Assembly (NCBI GenBank): GCA_903895855.1
Contig: CAITVN010000215.1
Coordinates: 1-64,000, forward strand
Source: Oligoflexia bacterium
GTDB lineage: Bacteria > Bdellovibrionota > UBA1018
Reading direction: 5' to 3'
DNA: 64,000 nucleotides
Part shown: piece after piece, positions 50,548 through 59,723 of the stretch
Layout of the letters: every line of letters starts with the position of its first letter
Position numbering within the stretch: position 1 is the first letter of the stretch
Position numbers and translations under genes: made by a program
Notes under the pieces: generated by a model
What the model saw: the letters and a program-made list of their open reading frames with translations, nothing else
Databases searched by the model: none
What the model was told of the DNA's origin: nothing

Positions 50548-52904
50548 TTAGAATCATCTCCCAAAAGTGTGTAGCCTTTGAGTTTGCGTTTCGCCCTCTG
50601 GTAGTAAAGGTCCTCTTCAGGAACCACTGTTAGAATCTCTTTAAACTTCGCTTTTGCGCTCGTGAAGTCTGAGTAACTTTCGGCGATAATAGCTTCAGTG
50701 AAAATAAGCCTTGCCCTCTTAGTTAGTACTTCTCTTACTCGGGCCATCCCCTTATACCCATCTGGATGAGGCGGATCGACTCGGGTCGCCTTGCGGTACG
50801 CGTCGTGGGCATTCATCAGCTCGCCATTCTTTTCGAATTCTGCGCCCCCAGCTAACAACGGATCTCTCTTGTCTCGAATCGCTTTCTTGCAGGCCGAAAT
50901 CATCAATTTTGCCTTATTCGTTGGAGCAAGATCCTTAGCCCCAACAAGCTCAACTTTCTTAAACAACTCTATCGCACTGTGGTAATCACCTCTTCTTTTT
51001 ACAGTCATCGCTTCTTTGAAGCGATCCCAAGCCACTTGATTTAGATTTACGTCCTCGGTGCTAGCCCTTTCTTTTTGGGCCTTTTTCTCTTCGTCTTCGG
51101 CGATTTCTTTTTTCCAGGAAGCAATCTCCCGATTTTCAGGATCAATTGAAAGTAACTCTCCAAATCGCGCCTGCGCCTCAGTGTACTTCTTGGCCTTCAT
51201 CAAAGTTCGAAGCTCGTCAGCTACATTCGCGACCTTCTGCTTTAAGCGTTCCTCATCTTCCTTTCTCCGCTTTTCTTCTTCAATTACCTTGAGGTCATTT
51301 CTGGCTTTTTCGGCATATCTCTTGATATCTTTTGCCGCCTCATAGTCATCAACCAACCTAAAGAGTTCGTCTAACGCATTTAGAGCTGAGTCATAGTCGT
51401 GGCTTTGATAGAAGTTCATCGCAAGGTTGTACTGATTTTTTACGAATTCCTGCTTCTCTTTCGGGAGCGCGGCAAAACTCGCTGAACTCCCAAGAGGAAG
51501 TACCGATGCCTTCGGCGCTGGCTTATTTTTTTGCTTCCCTTTCTTAACAGGGGCATCATCTTGCGACCACCAGTACAACAAGCCGACAATGATCGCGACA
51601 ATCAGTAGCTGCCTGGGCTGAGGCTGCTCACGAAACCGCTCAATCAGTGATTTCTTCTTTTTTTGGTTTTGGGCACCCATCTCTGTTCCAAATCCACCCG
51701 AAACAGCACCTCCCAATTGCATTCCTAGGCCGTCTAGCGAAACACCCGATACTCCAATTTGGCCACTCGAGTTCGGCGAAAACTGACTTCCATCATTGGG
51801 GGCGCTCGATGCGAGGTCTAGAGCAGGAATTCCATCAGTTCCCCCTTCAGATGCCTCATCCGTTTCGGGAAGGGACTGCAATCCGGCAGCCTGTGCTTCG
51901 TAGCCTTGACTGATAGCTTTAAATTGAAACTGGGTATCTCCAATTCCAATCCAGTCATCACCTGATAGCTCTTGCTCGGTTATTTTCAATCCGTTAACAT
52001 AAATTCCGTTAACTGATCCGAGATCCTTGACCGTAAAATAGGGCCCCAATTTTCGAATCACTGCGTGTTTTCTAGAAGATTTCTTGTCGTTCAATACAAC
52101 TTCACAGCTTGCGCCACGCCCGATGTAAATTTCCTGTTTGTTGAGGTCGAGCAGGTCAACATTTGCCGCGCCTTGAGAAAACACCAACTGATAGCGCACT
52201 TTTGCCGACGGTGTCACCCGGGTCTTTGCGTCATCTGAGGACTCTTCATAGACCTCAGCTTCGGCTGCCTGCTGGTCACTATCACTCGTCGATGGCGATT
52301 CACCACCCTCACCTGATGGATTTTCGACCGAAATAGCTCCAGCCATCTCAATCGGCGACTCTGATTGCGCCTCAATACTGGATGATTCACCAGAGCCGTC
52401 GGCACGTTGATCAGAAGAAGGCAGTTCTAGCGCCAAAGCATCAGTGCCCCCACTGCCAATCGAAATTGACTTGGCGGAGCCTTCGAGACTTACTTGATTT
52501 TCAATGCTGGCATTTTCAACGAGCGCCTCTGCACTCCCGGCACTCAACTGGGCCGTCTCAATTACTAAAATTGAGGCCGACACCCCACTTTCAACCGGTA
52601 AATCAACCGATTTCGGCATCTGAAGTTTTAACAAGTACGGCCCAATCTGAATCACATCAGCTGTGCCAACGATGGCTCGGGTACAGTCAGCACCATTAAC
52701 TACAAGCGGAGCAAACTCACTTTTTTTCTCGATCTGAACCTTGCCGTCAACCGCTTTGATCATTAAGTGATTGCGCGAAATGGCTCGATCGCTAAGCATC
52801 ACCACGCAGCTTTCTCCTCTGCCGACGCTCACGTCCTGGTCAAGCGGCTGCGACTTCACCTCTTCACCATCTTTCCAAAACGAAAGTATAGGGGCTGCAC
52901 TCAT
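50544..52904 (-). CDS. double-FHA membrane protein with TPR-like repeats
   Basis: A 786-residue protein. FHA1 is at about 20-100 (VSVGRGESCVVMLSDRAISR, then NHLMIK). A Ser/Glu-rich acidic stretch of about 130 residues follows, then FHA2 at about 240-330 (IYIGRGASCEVVLNDKKSSR, KHAVIR, DLGSVNGIYVNG), a low-complexity segment, one membrane helix (LLIVAIIVGLLYWWS) and a C-terminal region of helical TPR-like repeats (YNLAMNFYQSHDYDSALNAL, FKEAMTVKRRGDYHSAIELF). FHA domains bind phosphothreonine. The ATG at 52904 overlaps the upstream stop (ATGA); an in-frame GTG at 52913 sits on the ribosome site. Confidence 0.88.
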   Translation of the reverse strand: MSAAPILSFWKDGEEVKSQPLDQDVSVGRGESCVVMLSDRAISRNHLMIKAVDGKVQIEKKSEFAPLVVNGADCTRAIVGTADVIQIGPYLLKLQMPKSVDLPVESGVSASILVIETAQLSAGSAEALVENASIENQVSLEGSAKSISIGSGGTDALALELPSSDQRADGSGESSSIEAQSESPIEMAGAISVENPSGEGGESPSTSDSDQQAAEAEVYEESSDDAKTRVTPSAKVRYQLVFSQGAANVDLLDLNKQEIYIGRGASCEVVLNDKKSSRKHAVIRKLGPYFTVKDLGSVNGIYVNGLKITEQELSGDDWIGIGDTQFQFKAISQGYEAQAAGLQSLPETDEASEGGTDGIPALDLASSAPNDGSQFSPNSSGQIGVSGVSLDGLGMQLGGAVSGGFGTEMGAQNQKKKKSLIERFREQPQPRQLLIVAIIVGLLYWWSQDDAPVKKGKQKNKPAPKASVLPLGSSASFAALPKEKQEFVKNQYNLAMNFYQSHDYDSALNALDELFRLVDDYEAAKDIKRYAEKARNDLKVIEEEKRRKEDEERLKQKVANVADELRTLMKAKKYTEAQARFGELLSIDPENREIASWKKEIAEDEEKKAQKERASTEDVNLNQVAWDRFKEAMTVKRRGDYHSAIELFKKVELVGAKDLAPTNKAKLMISACKKAIRDKRDPLLAGGAEFEKNGELMNAHDAYRKATRVDPPHPDGYKGMARVREVLTKRARLIFTEAIIAESYSDFTSAKAKFKEILTVVPEEDLYYQRAKRKLKGYTLLGDDSK

Positions 52905-53884
52905 CTGATGCACCCTCCTTTTTTCGCTTCTTCAATTTTTTTTATCTGATCTTGCGCCTCAATGTAATTGGGATTTGATTGATCTCTGTAAAGCAAGTTA
53001 GTAACCGATGCAAAATCTCCTTGAGCCTCTTTCAACTTACACAACTCCATCGATTGCTTGCCATTTTCTAGGTATTTTTTAACTTGACCGTCAATTTGTG
53101 TCTTACTTGAATTCAACAACTGTAATGCTAAGCCATGCCCGGGTGACATCTGCAACACTGTCTCAAACTTCTGCTTCGCTCTCAGATAATTTCCTTCTCG
53201 AAACTCTCGATATCCCTCTTTGAAAAATTGATCGGCAGCGAGAGAGATCGCGTCATTTTTTTTAATATAGGAAGCCGGATCTCTAGCCACCAAATCTTTT
53301 TTCTTAGCTTCCTTGATTACCTGTTCTGATCCACCTTGGCTAAAGAACCAAACGCCTCCAAGGGCTAACGCTGCAAAAAGTGCCAATTTCACTGGTTTAG
53401 GTAAACCGGCGCCTGCCGGCGTGCTCGATTTTGCCGCGGATCCTACCGAACGAACTCTCTGCACATGCGCCTGAAAGGCATCGGCTTCTGCCTGGATCTG
53501 TTGAGCGCTCTTCATCGGCGCTCGCAAAATCTGGGTACCGACTTCGGCACCGACGAGTTCTAGCAAGCTCTCACCTAGCCCGATCACATCTCCAGTCCGA
53601 AGATTTGTGCTTCGAGTCGCAAGTCCGTTCAAAAGTATTCCATTTGAACTTCCCAGATCATCAACTTTCCAGGCTCCTCCAAAAAAAGTCAATTTCGCGT
53701 GTGCCCGAGAAGTCTTCAAATCCGACAACTGAATGTCTGCTTCTTCGCCTCGGCCCATAGTTACCTGCGCTCGATTAACCACAAAAATGGCCCCGACATC
53801 AGGCCCCTGAACGACTCTCAGGCGCGCGAGCTCGCCCGATTGCCGAGGTATGTCAGTGTGTTTAAATTTCAACGCGCCCTTCAT
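52901..53884 (-). CDS. FHA-domain membrane protein with TPR-like tail
   Basis: A 327-residue protein. The FHA domain lies at about 20-110 (VTMGRGEEADIQLSDLKTSR, AHAKLT, DLGSSNGILLNG). Then come a linker, one membrane helix (VKLALFAALALGGVWFFS, about 170-187) and an extracytoplasmic or cytoplasmic TPR-like region (FFKEGYREFREGNYLRAKQK, FETVLQMSPGHGLALQLL). The plan matches the second half of the next gene's product, so the two probably arose by duplication. It is coupled to that gene (ATGA overlap) and starts 10 nt after the FHA-PAS gene. Confidence 0.87.
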   Translation of the reverse strand: MKGALKFKHTDIPRQSGELARLRVVQGPDVGAIFVVNRAQVTMGRGEEADIQLSDLKTSRAHAKLTFFGGAWKVDDLGSSNGILLNGLATRSTNLRTGDVIGLGESLLELVGAEVGTQILRAPMKSAQQIQAEADAFQAHVQRVRSVGSAAKSSTPAGAGLPKPVKLALFAALALGGVWFFSQGGSEQVIKEAKKKDLVARDPASYIKKNDAISLAADQFFKEGYREFREGNYLRAKQKFETVLQMSPGHGLALQLLNSSKTQIDGQVKKYLENGKQSMELCKLKEAQGDFASVTNLLYRDQSNPNYIEAQDQIKKIEEAKKGGCIR

Positions 53885-53894
53885 CTAGTTTCTT

Positions 53895-55544
53895 CTACCC
53901 CTCTTTTTTTAATGCACACATAATATAGCCTTTAACTTGTCCGCCAGTTGCGCCAAGCGCAGCAGACATTAGTTTAAAACCGACACCCGAAAAATCGAAG
54001 TCATCGCTCACGCCTTCACTACCGGGCATTGAGCGGTCAAATAGGTCATTGGCCATGGCTCCAAACGACTGGTCTCTAGCAACAGAATTAATGTCACTGC
54101 CAATTGCCTGTTCGGCCCTAATTCCAGAAATCTCTTGCATAGTGTCGTTCATCGAGAGAATGCGTCGATTGCCATCAAGTACAATCATGCCAAAAATGGC
54201 AGCCTTTCCGACCATCTGAAGCGGTCCAGAAAACTCTTCAACTCCAGCACCGTCTACGTGCGAGCTTTGTCCACTTGACGAACTTTTTGCGGCACGCTGT
54301 AGTGCCGAATTGATAATCTCCCACAGTGAATTCATCTCCTCAAATTTGAATTCGTGAGTAACGTGAGCCATTTCACCTCTCAACACGCGATCAATATCAT
54401 CATTCAGGACTTCAAATGGCTTTAAGGTGATTCGATACATGACAGCAAAAATCACCAGAGCCAAGATTGCCACAAAGACTAGGCTTTGTGCATACTTGAC
54501 ACCAATCTCACCCAAAGCCGGAATTGCTACTGAAGTATCAATGGTCACCACCGCCATGCCAACCACCACATTCTTCCCGGCACGTGAGTCAAAGACTTTC
54601 ATCGGCTCTACGGCGACAACCGTTTCCTGCTCTGAATATTCAAAAAGACGCCCCTTCTCCTCGCCGCTAATAAAAAGCTGCATCGCTTTCACTGCTGCTT
54701 TTGCGCCGGTTCCCTCAACATATTTCTGACCCATTCTCGACGCTGGCAAAATAATTTGACTGTCCATATCAATTAACATGACCGCCTGAACATTGTATTC
54801 TCGCTCGAGTGAGCCCAGCTCCGTTTTCGTATAGGCTTTCGCTGAAATGGCAGCCGAATTTCGCTCGACTACTTGCCTCGCTATGACTCGCGCACGCAAC
54901 TGCATTTCTTTAACTACTGATTCTTTAGCCTCGTTAAGCACCGGCGACATAGTCAAATACAAACTTCCAAGAACCAGCACTGCAGCCAGTCCAATGATTA
55001 CCATTTTCCATTCATTTTTGAGCACGAACCCATAGAAAAAAGGCATTGCTCGATACTCAAATATCCATTTGAGTTTTTCTGGCAACTCACTCGGCATTGC
55101 CGGTGGCCCAGAAGGCGCATCACTTACCTGAACCTGCGGCGCCATCGAGCCATATCCACCTCCCGGCGCTGGAGTAAACGCCGGCGAATCACTTTGCGGA
55201 AATGGAATCACATTCTGAAAACTAGGAACTGACGCGGCGGGTACTTTGGTTTTGATTTGTGGTTTTACCAGCTCTAAGACAAACTCGCCCACACTGATGC
55301 GATCTCCCGCTTGCACTTTTCGTGATTTCACAAGCACGCCATTTACAAATGTACCGTTAGAACTTCCCAGGTCTTGAACCACGACCTCACTTCCTTGCAC
55401 ATAAAGCGACGCGTGGCGCTTCGATACCTTTGCCGACGCCAAAACAATCACATTTCCTGTTTGCCTTCCAATTCCGGTCTCCCCCTCCGAAACTGAGAAA
55501 GTACTTCCTCGATTCGGGCCAGCGATTACAGTCAGTTTATACAC
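53895..55544 (-). CDS. FHA-sensor-PAS membrane protein without output domain
   Basis: A 549-residue protein. The N-terminal FHA domain (TGIGRQTGNVIVLASAKVSK, RHASLY, DLGSSNGTFVNG) is followed by a Pro-rich linker, a membrane helix (MVIIGLAAVLVLGSLYLT), a periplasmic sensor of about 150 residues (VQAVMLIDMDSQIILPAS), a second helix (LVFVAILALVIFAVMY), a HAMP-like segment and a PAS domain (GMIVLDGNRRILSMNDTM). It ends without kinase, cyclase or phosphatase, so signals probably go through the FHA domain. The start is the GTG at 55544 with AGGAG 7 nt upstream, overlapping the DUF192 gene end by 13 nt. Confidence 0.87.
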   Translation of the reverse strand: MYKLTVIAGPNRGSTFSVSEGETGIGRQTGNVIVLASAKVSKRHASLYVQGSEVVVQDLGSSNGTFVNGVLVKSRKVQAGDRISVGEFVLELVKPQIKTKVPAASVPSFQNVIPFPQSDSPAFTPAPGGGYGSMAPQVQVSDAPSGPPAMPSELPEKLKWIFEYRAMPFFYGFVLKNEWKMVIIGLAAVLVLGSLYLTMSPVLNEAKESVVKEMQLRARVIARQVVERNSAAISAKAYTKTELGSLEREYNVQAVMLIDMDSQIILPASRMGQKYVEGTGAKAAVKAMQLFISGEEKGRLFEYSEQETVVAVEPMKVFDSRAGKNVVVGMAVVTIDTSVAIPALGEIGVKYAQSLVFVAILALVIFAVMYRITLKPFEVLNDDIDRVLRGEMAHVTHEFKFEEMNSLWEIINSALQRAAKSSSSGQSSHVDGAGVEEFSGPLQMVGKAAIFGMIVLDGNRRILSMNDTMQEISGIRAEQAIGSDINSVARDQSFGAMANDLFDRSMPGSEGVSDDFDFSGVGFKLMSAALGATGGQVKGYIMCALKKEG

Positions 55545-55951
55545 AAAATATCTCCTCGCTGCATTCCAGTCCGAACTATGGTGCCTGCGGGCAATTCTAG
55601 CGTATCCGTAGCACCGCGAGCTCCCACTGGCAGAATCCTCCACGGTCGCAAATTAGGCACCAGCTTGACTACTTCGAATGCCTTTAAATGTTTCACCTGA
55701 ACGCCTGACTCACACTCAACCGCCTTTACAAACACAGCATCGATAGAAATTTTCATCCACCACATGTGAATTTCTCGGCAGCGAGTGATGAGTAGCCCTT
55801 CACCTTCGCTCATTTCTAACGTACCCATCAGCCCGACAAATCGAGAGTAAAATGATTCAGCGACTCGGCATCGATCACAGACTAAAACTTGATCTGCCCC
55901 GCGGGTGATTCTAAGGGCTTTCTCATTCTGAGCGCTGCTTAGTTTATTCAT
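55532..55951 (-). CDS. DUF192-family protein
   Basis: A 139-residue protein with the DUF192 pattern: CRVAESFYSRFVGLMGTLEM, EGLLITRCREIHMWWMKISI, DAVFVKAV and VKHLKAFEVVKLVPN then ATDTLELPAGTI. The biochemical role of DUF192 is not established. An additional VCDRC pair precedes the domain. No signal peptide is visible, although many DUF192 proteins are exported. It starts at the tadC stop (TGATG) and is clearly part of the Tad operon. Confidence 0.85.
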   Translation of the reverse strand: MNKLSSAQNEKALRITRGADQVLVCDRCRVAESFYSRFVGLMGTLEMSEGEGLLITRCREIHMWWMKISIDAVFVKAVECESGVQVKHLKAFEVVKLVPNLRPWRILPVGARGATDTLELPAGTIVRTGMQRGDILCIN

Positions 55952-56880
55952 CAGAAACCCGGCCCCCCAGAGATCATAAACCCGACAACAAAGGGTCCGA
56001 AAATCATTAAACCGACTGCCGGCAAAATAAAAATAATGGTGGGCAATATAATCATCTGAGATGCAGTAGCTCCTGCTTTTTCAGCTCGCAGCATTCGATC
56101 AACTCGCATTTGTTCTGACTGCTGTCGTAGAATTTTTCCGATCGAGGCGCCCATCTGGTCGGCCGATATCAAGATAGCGATAAACGAGTTAACCTCTGGC
56201 ATGTTAATTCTTAGAGACATTTCTCTCATCGCCTCTCGTCGCGACGAACCAACTTTTATTTCCTTCAAAAGTTGCGAAAACTCATCTACCAACGGACTTG
56301 GGTTAGCCTTCTCCACTACTTTTCCGATTGCCCCAATAAAATCTAGTCCCGCTTCAGTCGAAAGCGCTAGAAGATCAACAATAAATGGCATAGCTCGAAT
56401 AACGAGCTTGTGACGGTTCTTAATTTTTCCATTAACCCAGAAATCGGGATAGAACCACCCTGCGACTCCAGTGCCTAGAATCACCCAATTAGAAAAATCT
56501 ATGAAATCCCCCGCTTTCAGAAAGGCTCCCACAATTGGAAAGAACAGTACTAAAATCATTTTAAGGCCAACAAATTCATCGGCGGTGATTTCGTCTTTCA
56601 ATCCTCCAGAAATCACCTTTCGTCGATACTTTACGCGCATTTTTTCAAAAAAAGGACGTGCCCGAATCATCGGGACAAAATACTGTTTGAGAAATGGCTT
56701 GGTCAAATTCACCAGTGGATTCGAAGATTTCTTTAGGGATTTGTCATCTAGATTTTCCTGAGCCGCGCGTAACTCCTGCTCTTGCAATAGCATGCGAGCC
56801 AACACAAATACGGCCAAGAAAATTAGCACGTACGCTGCTGTTATGACATTTTCACCTTTGATGATTGCGTCGAGTTCCAT
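55951..56880 (-). CDS. tadC: Tad pilus inner-membrane platform protein TadC
   Basis: A 309-residue T2SF-domain protein with an N-terminal membrane helix (AAYVLIFLAVFVLARMLL), a middle pair of helices and a C-terminal pair. The cytoplasmic core has AMPFIVDLLALSTEAGLDFI, KEIKVGSSRREAMREMSLRI and ISADQMGASIGKILRQQSEQ, characteristic of TadC. It is the first gene of the leftward Tad operon and is divergent from 56983. A GGAGGAG lies 14 nt before the ATG, longer than usual spacing. The upstream gap holds the inverted repeat CCGATTTATCGG (56904-56915), a possible operator. Confidence 0.92.
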   Translation of the reverse strand: MELDAIIKGENVITAAYVLIFLAVFVLARMLLQEQELRAAQENLDDKSLKKSSNPLVNLTKPFLKQYFVPMIRARPFFEKMRVKYRRKVISGGLKDEITADEFVGLKMILVLFFPIVGAFLKAGDFIDFSNWVILGTGVAGWFYPDFWVNGKIKNRHKLVIRAMPFIVDLLALSTEAGLDFIGAIGKVVEKANPSPLVDEFSQLLKEIKVGSSRREAMREMSLRINMPEVNSFIAILISADQMGASIGKILRQQSEQMRVDRMLRAEKAGATASQMIILPTIIFILPAVGLMIFGPFVVGFMISGGPGF

Positions 56881-56982
56881 AAGAGACGTTAAGACTCCTC
56901 CACCCGATTTATCGGATAGTTAGTTCAAATCCCTTAAATATTTTGATTAAACTTTATCGAAACCTTTGCCGATGGTTTAACT

Positions 56983-57795
56983 GTGAAACCAAATACACTA
57001 TCGGACACCTACCCAAGTAACTTCACCAATTATATCAGACTGATTGGAGTATTTTCGGCCGCCACCTATCTGAGCCTGGCTGCTGCAGCCTGGGCTCAAC
57101 CTAGCCCTAAGCCGGCAGAGCGATCCCCCAGTCTACTTTGGGAAGCCTGGTACACGATAACGATTGAAAAAAAAGGCGAAAAGCCGTTTAAGTACGCCTA
57201 TTATCAAGACAAAATTGAAAAAAAAGACGGCCGTTATATTTTCTTTAACAAGCTCTGGAAAAAAGAAGACCAGTACATCAATGAGGAGTCGCTTGGCACT
57301 TTCTCAAAAGACGACAATGAATTGACGCCGCTTTTTTTTGATTTCTATTCAAAATATCGCCAAACAGAGACCAAACTTCATGGTGAAATCGACGAAAAAA
57401 GACATCTGTCAGTCAAAGGCACAAGAGGCAATCAACCCATTCCAGAAGTGAAGAACAAACCGCTAGCCAAAGGGGTAATTCTGTCAGCTGACTTTCCGAT
57501 CTGGATCAGAACCCACCTCAAAGACCTGCGCCCCCTTCGCAGTGTCACATTCTTGACTATCTTTGAAGACAACCTAGAACTTGGCTATTCTCCGGTTGCA
57601 GGGCACGTAACCCTCGCCCGAATCGACGATTACGCTCGCACCAATCAACTCAAGAAACTTGAGGTTGAGTACGATAGTCGAAAAAGCACTTGGTACGTCG
57701 ACGAAGAGGGTGTAGCTGTACGCATCGAGATGCATAGCCTAAACGCCGTCGTCGAAAAAACACCAGAGGCGACCGCCAAACTATTTCTACAATAG
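56983..57795 (+). CDS. exported protein of unknown function
   Basis: A 270-residue product starting at a GTG, with a signal peptide (IGVFSAATYLSLAAAAWA, cleavage before QPSPKP). The mature part is Lys/Asp/Tyr-rich with beta-strand character (WYTITIEKKGEKPFKYAYYQ, STWYVDEEGVAVRIEMHS). It is reminiscent of DUF-type periplasmic proteins that carry a repeated transglutaminase-associated pattern, but I cannot assign it. It is divergent from tadC and is followed 78 nt later by nagZ. Confidence 0.72.
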   Translation: MKPNTLSDTYPSNFTNYIRLIGVFSAATYLSLAAAAWAQPSPKPAERSPSLLWEAWYTITIEKKGEKPFKYAYYQDKIEKKDGRYIFFNKLWKKEDQYINEESLGTFSKDDNELTPLFFDFYSKYRQTETKLHGEIDEKRHLSVKGTRGNQPIPEVKNKPLAKGVILSADFPIWIRTHLKDLRPLRSVTFLTIFEDNLELGYSPVAGHVTLARIDDYARTNQLKKLEVEYDSRKSTWYVDEEGVAVRIEMHSLNAVVEKTPEATAKLFLQ

Positions 57796-57873
57796 GATCT
57801 GAGCAAATCAAAACCCTACTTGCGCGACTAAAACTTTCAAATCAAACGAATTCAATTTAAACTCATTGAACAC

Positions 57874-58989
57874 ATGGACCAAATTGCAGAAGCCAAAAAA
57901 GTAGCAGGCCAACTTATTCTGTCAGGATTCAAGGGATTTGAACCATCAACCGATACCCTGCGATTTTTCAAAGAAGCTGACATTGGTGGTGTCATTTATT
58001 TTGGCCACAACTATGAATCGTCGGCCCAAATCGCCGAGGCTTCAAATCGCTTTCAAAGTAATCGAAATGGTTTGCCTCTTTGGATTGCAGTTGACCACGA
58101 AGGCGGCAAGGTTCAGCGATTTAAAAAACCATTCACAAAAATTCCAGACGCGGCGACGCTGTCTCAGGCCGAATCCCCTAAGCTTCTTTTTGAAGTTTCA
58201 TCGATGATCGCCAGAGAACTCAGAGCGGTAGGGGTTAACCTCAATTTCGCCCCTGTTGCCGACATTAATACTAACCCGAAAAATCCTGTCATTGGACCTC
58301 GCGCCTTCGGTTCAACCGAAGAAGACGTCTCAAAGGCGGTAACCGCTTTTGTTCGGGGACATTTAGTTGAAAAAGTTCAACCGTGTGTGAAGCATTTTCC
58401 GGGACATGGCGACACATCGGTTGACTCTCATTTTCACCTACCACGGGTCGACACCGATGTTGAGACATTGAGAGCACGAGAATTCAAAACATTCTCTAAA
58501 GCATTCAAGGCGCGGTGTTCAGCAGTCATGACAGCTCACGTAATAGTAAGTGCACTCGATAAGGATCGACCGGCAACCCTTTCATCAAAAATTCTGCACG
58601 ATCTGCTCAGGGTAGAAATGCGCTTCAAGAAAATTATCTTTTCAGATGACATGGAAATGAAAGCCATTACCGATCATTGGGGTGCTGAACAGGCGCCTGT
58701 CTACGCCATCGAAGCAGGTTGCGATCAATTACTCTACCGAAGTGAAGAGATGGCAACCCAGGCCTATCAGTCTTTGTTGAACGCATTAGACAAGCGAGCT
58801 CTGAGTCCTCTCCGCGTTTTAGAATCAGCGAAAAGAGTTCGCCTACAAAAGGAGAGCGTCTTATTACCTTTTAACTTCACTGATATCAGCGAGATTCCGA
58901 AATATGTTGGACTTGACACCTCGCAGAAGCTCATTGACGAAATCTGCGGAACCCTGAAAACTCCCCTATTTCCAGGGTCGCTTGTCTAA
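57874..58989 (+). CDS. nagZ: beta-N-acetylglucosaminidase NagZ (GH3)
   Basis: A 371-residue cytoplasmic glycoside hydrolase family 3 enzyme that removes GlcNAc from peptidoglycan fragments during recycling. No signal peptide is present. Motifs: GGVIYFGHN, LWIAVDHEGGKVQRF, the general acid/base loop VKHFPGHGDTSVDSH (His/Asp dyad) and the nucleophile Asp in KIIFSDDMEMKAI. Length is close to E. coli NagZ (341). No strong Shine-Dalgarno precedes the ATG. It would complement NamZ at 8903, which removes MurNAc. Confidence 0.95.
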   Translation: MDQIAEAKKVAGQLILSGFKGFEPSTDTLRFFKEADIGGVIYFGHNYESSAQIAEASNRFQSNRNGLPLWIAVDHEGGKVQRFKKPFTKIPDAATLSQAESPKLLFEVSSMIARELRAVGVNLNFAPVADINTNPKNPVIGPRAFGSTEEDVSKAVTAFVRGHLVEKVQPCVKHFPGHGDTSVDSHFHLPRVDTDVETLRAREFKTFSKAFKARCSAVMTAHVIVSALDKDRPATLSSKILHDLLRVEMRFKKIIFSDDMEMKAITDHWGAEQAPVYAIEAGCDQLLYRSEEMATQAYQSLLNALDKRALSPLRVLESAKRVRLQKESVLLPFNFTDISEIPKYVGLDTSQKLIDEICGTLKTPLFPGSLV

Positions 58990-59014
58990 GAAAAAAAAGA
59001 TTTTACCCCAAACT

Positions 59015-59605
59015 CTACTGCCCAACGCCGACTCTTGAAATGCCGACTGTTTTACCGAAGACTGTTTTTCTCAAAAACCTAAGAGTTGAAAACGGTTGAG
59101 TACCTGAACGTCCCAGCGAATCTGAAACTCGACTATAAAATCGATCTAGATCGATTTCTGCAAACCAATTGCCACTCTGTTCGCGAGCGACATTCAACTG
59201 AACGCTTGCATACTTGCCAGTAATACCGTTCACCAAAAATGTAAGGGTAAACAAACCACCAGCACTCGGCTTGAAACCTTCCGATTTCAGGGTCACCACA
59301 TTCCTACCCTGAGTGCTAAATAGAACTTTACCTACCAGCAATTCCGACAACGATAAGACCGTAGATCCAGGGCCAGTCTTTGTCCCAAAGGCGACACCAA
59401 CTGCCTCACCTGTGACCTTATCGGTCACAGCCCACATAGTCTGTGCAAAACTAGGGTCGGCATCAGTCGATAAATCCAAAAGTGACTGAAATGTTTTATC
59501 TGTCGTTTCCACAACGGTTGCACGTGTATCTTGAAACGAGCTAAACCCAAACACAACTGCCACCACGCCCAACCCACGCAAACCTAAATTGATCCAATTT
59601 CGCAT
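59015..59605 (-). CDS. exported protein of unknown function
   Basis: A 196-residue protein with an N-terminal hydrophobic signal (INLGLRGLGVVAVVFGFSSF) and a beta-rich mature part without cysteines (VGVAFGTKTGPGSTVLSLSE, LFTLTFLVNGITGKYASVQL). The last third is basic (LRFLRKTVFGKTVGISRVG). No family is recognised. GGGGGA lies 3 nt before the ATG, and a TATAGT -10-like element lies about 20 nt upstream. It is convergent with nagZ. Confidence 0.7.
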   Translation of the reverse strand: MRNWINLGLRGLGVVAVVFGFSSFQDTRATVVETTDKTFQSLLDLSTDADPSFAQTMWAVTDKVTGEAVGVAFGTKTGPGSTVLSLSELLVGKVLFSTQGRNVVTLKSEGFKPSAGGLFTLTFLVNGITGKYASVQLNVAREQSGNWFAEIDLDRFYSRVSDSLGRSGTQPFSTLRFLRKTVFGKTVGISRVGVGQ

Positions 59606-59723
59606 ACTTCCCCCTAAACTATAGAGGGTACTAATATCTCAATTTAAGAACGTCAACGATGTCTCACTTTCGGCGAACACTCTCAAAACATGAAATTCGA
59701 GAGGCGCACGAAAAACTCTCGAC

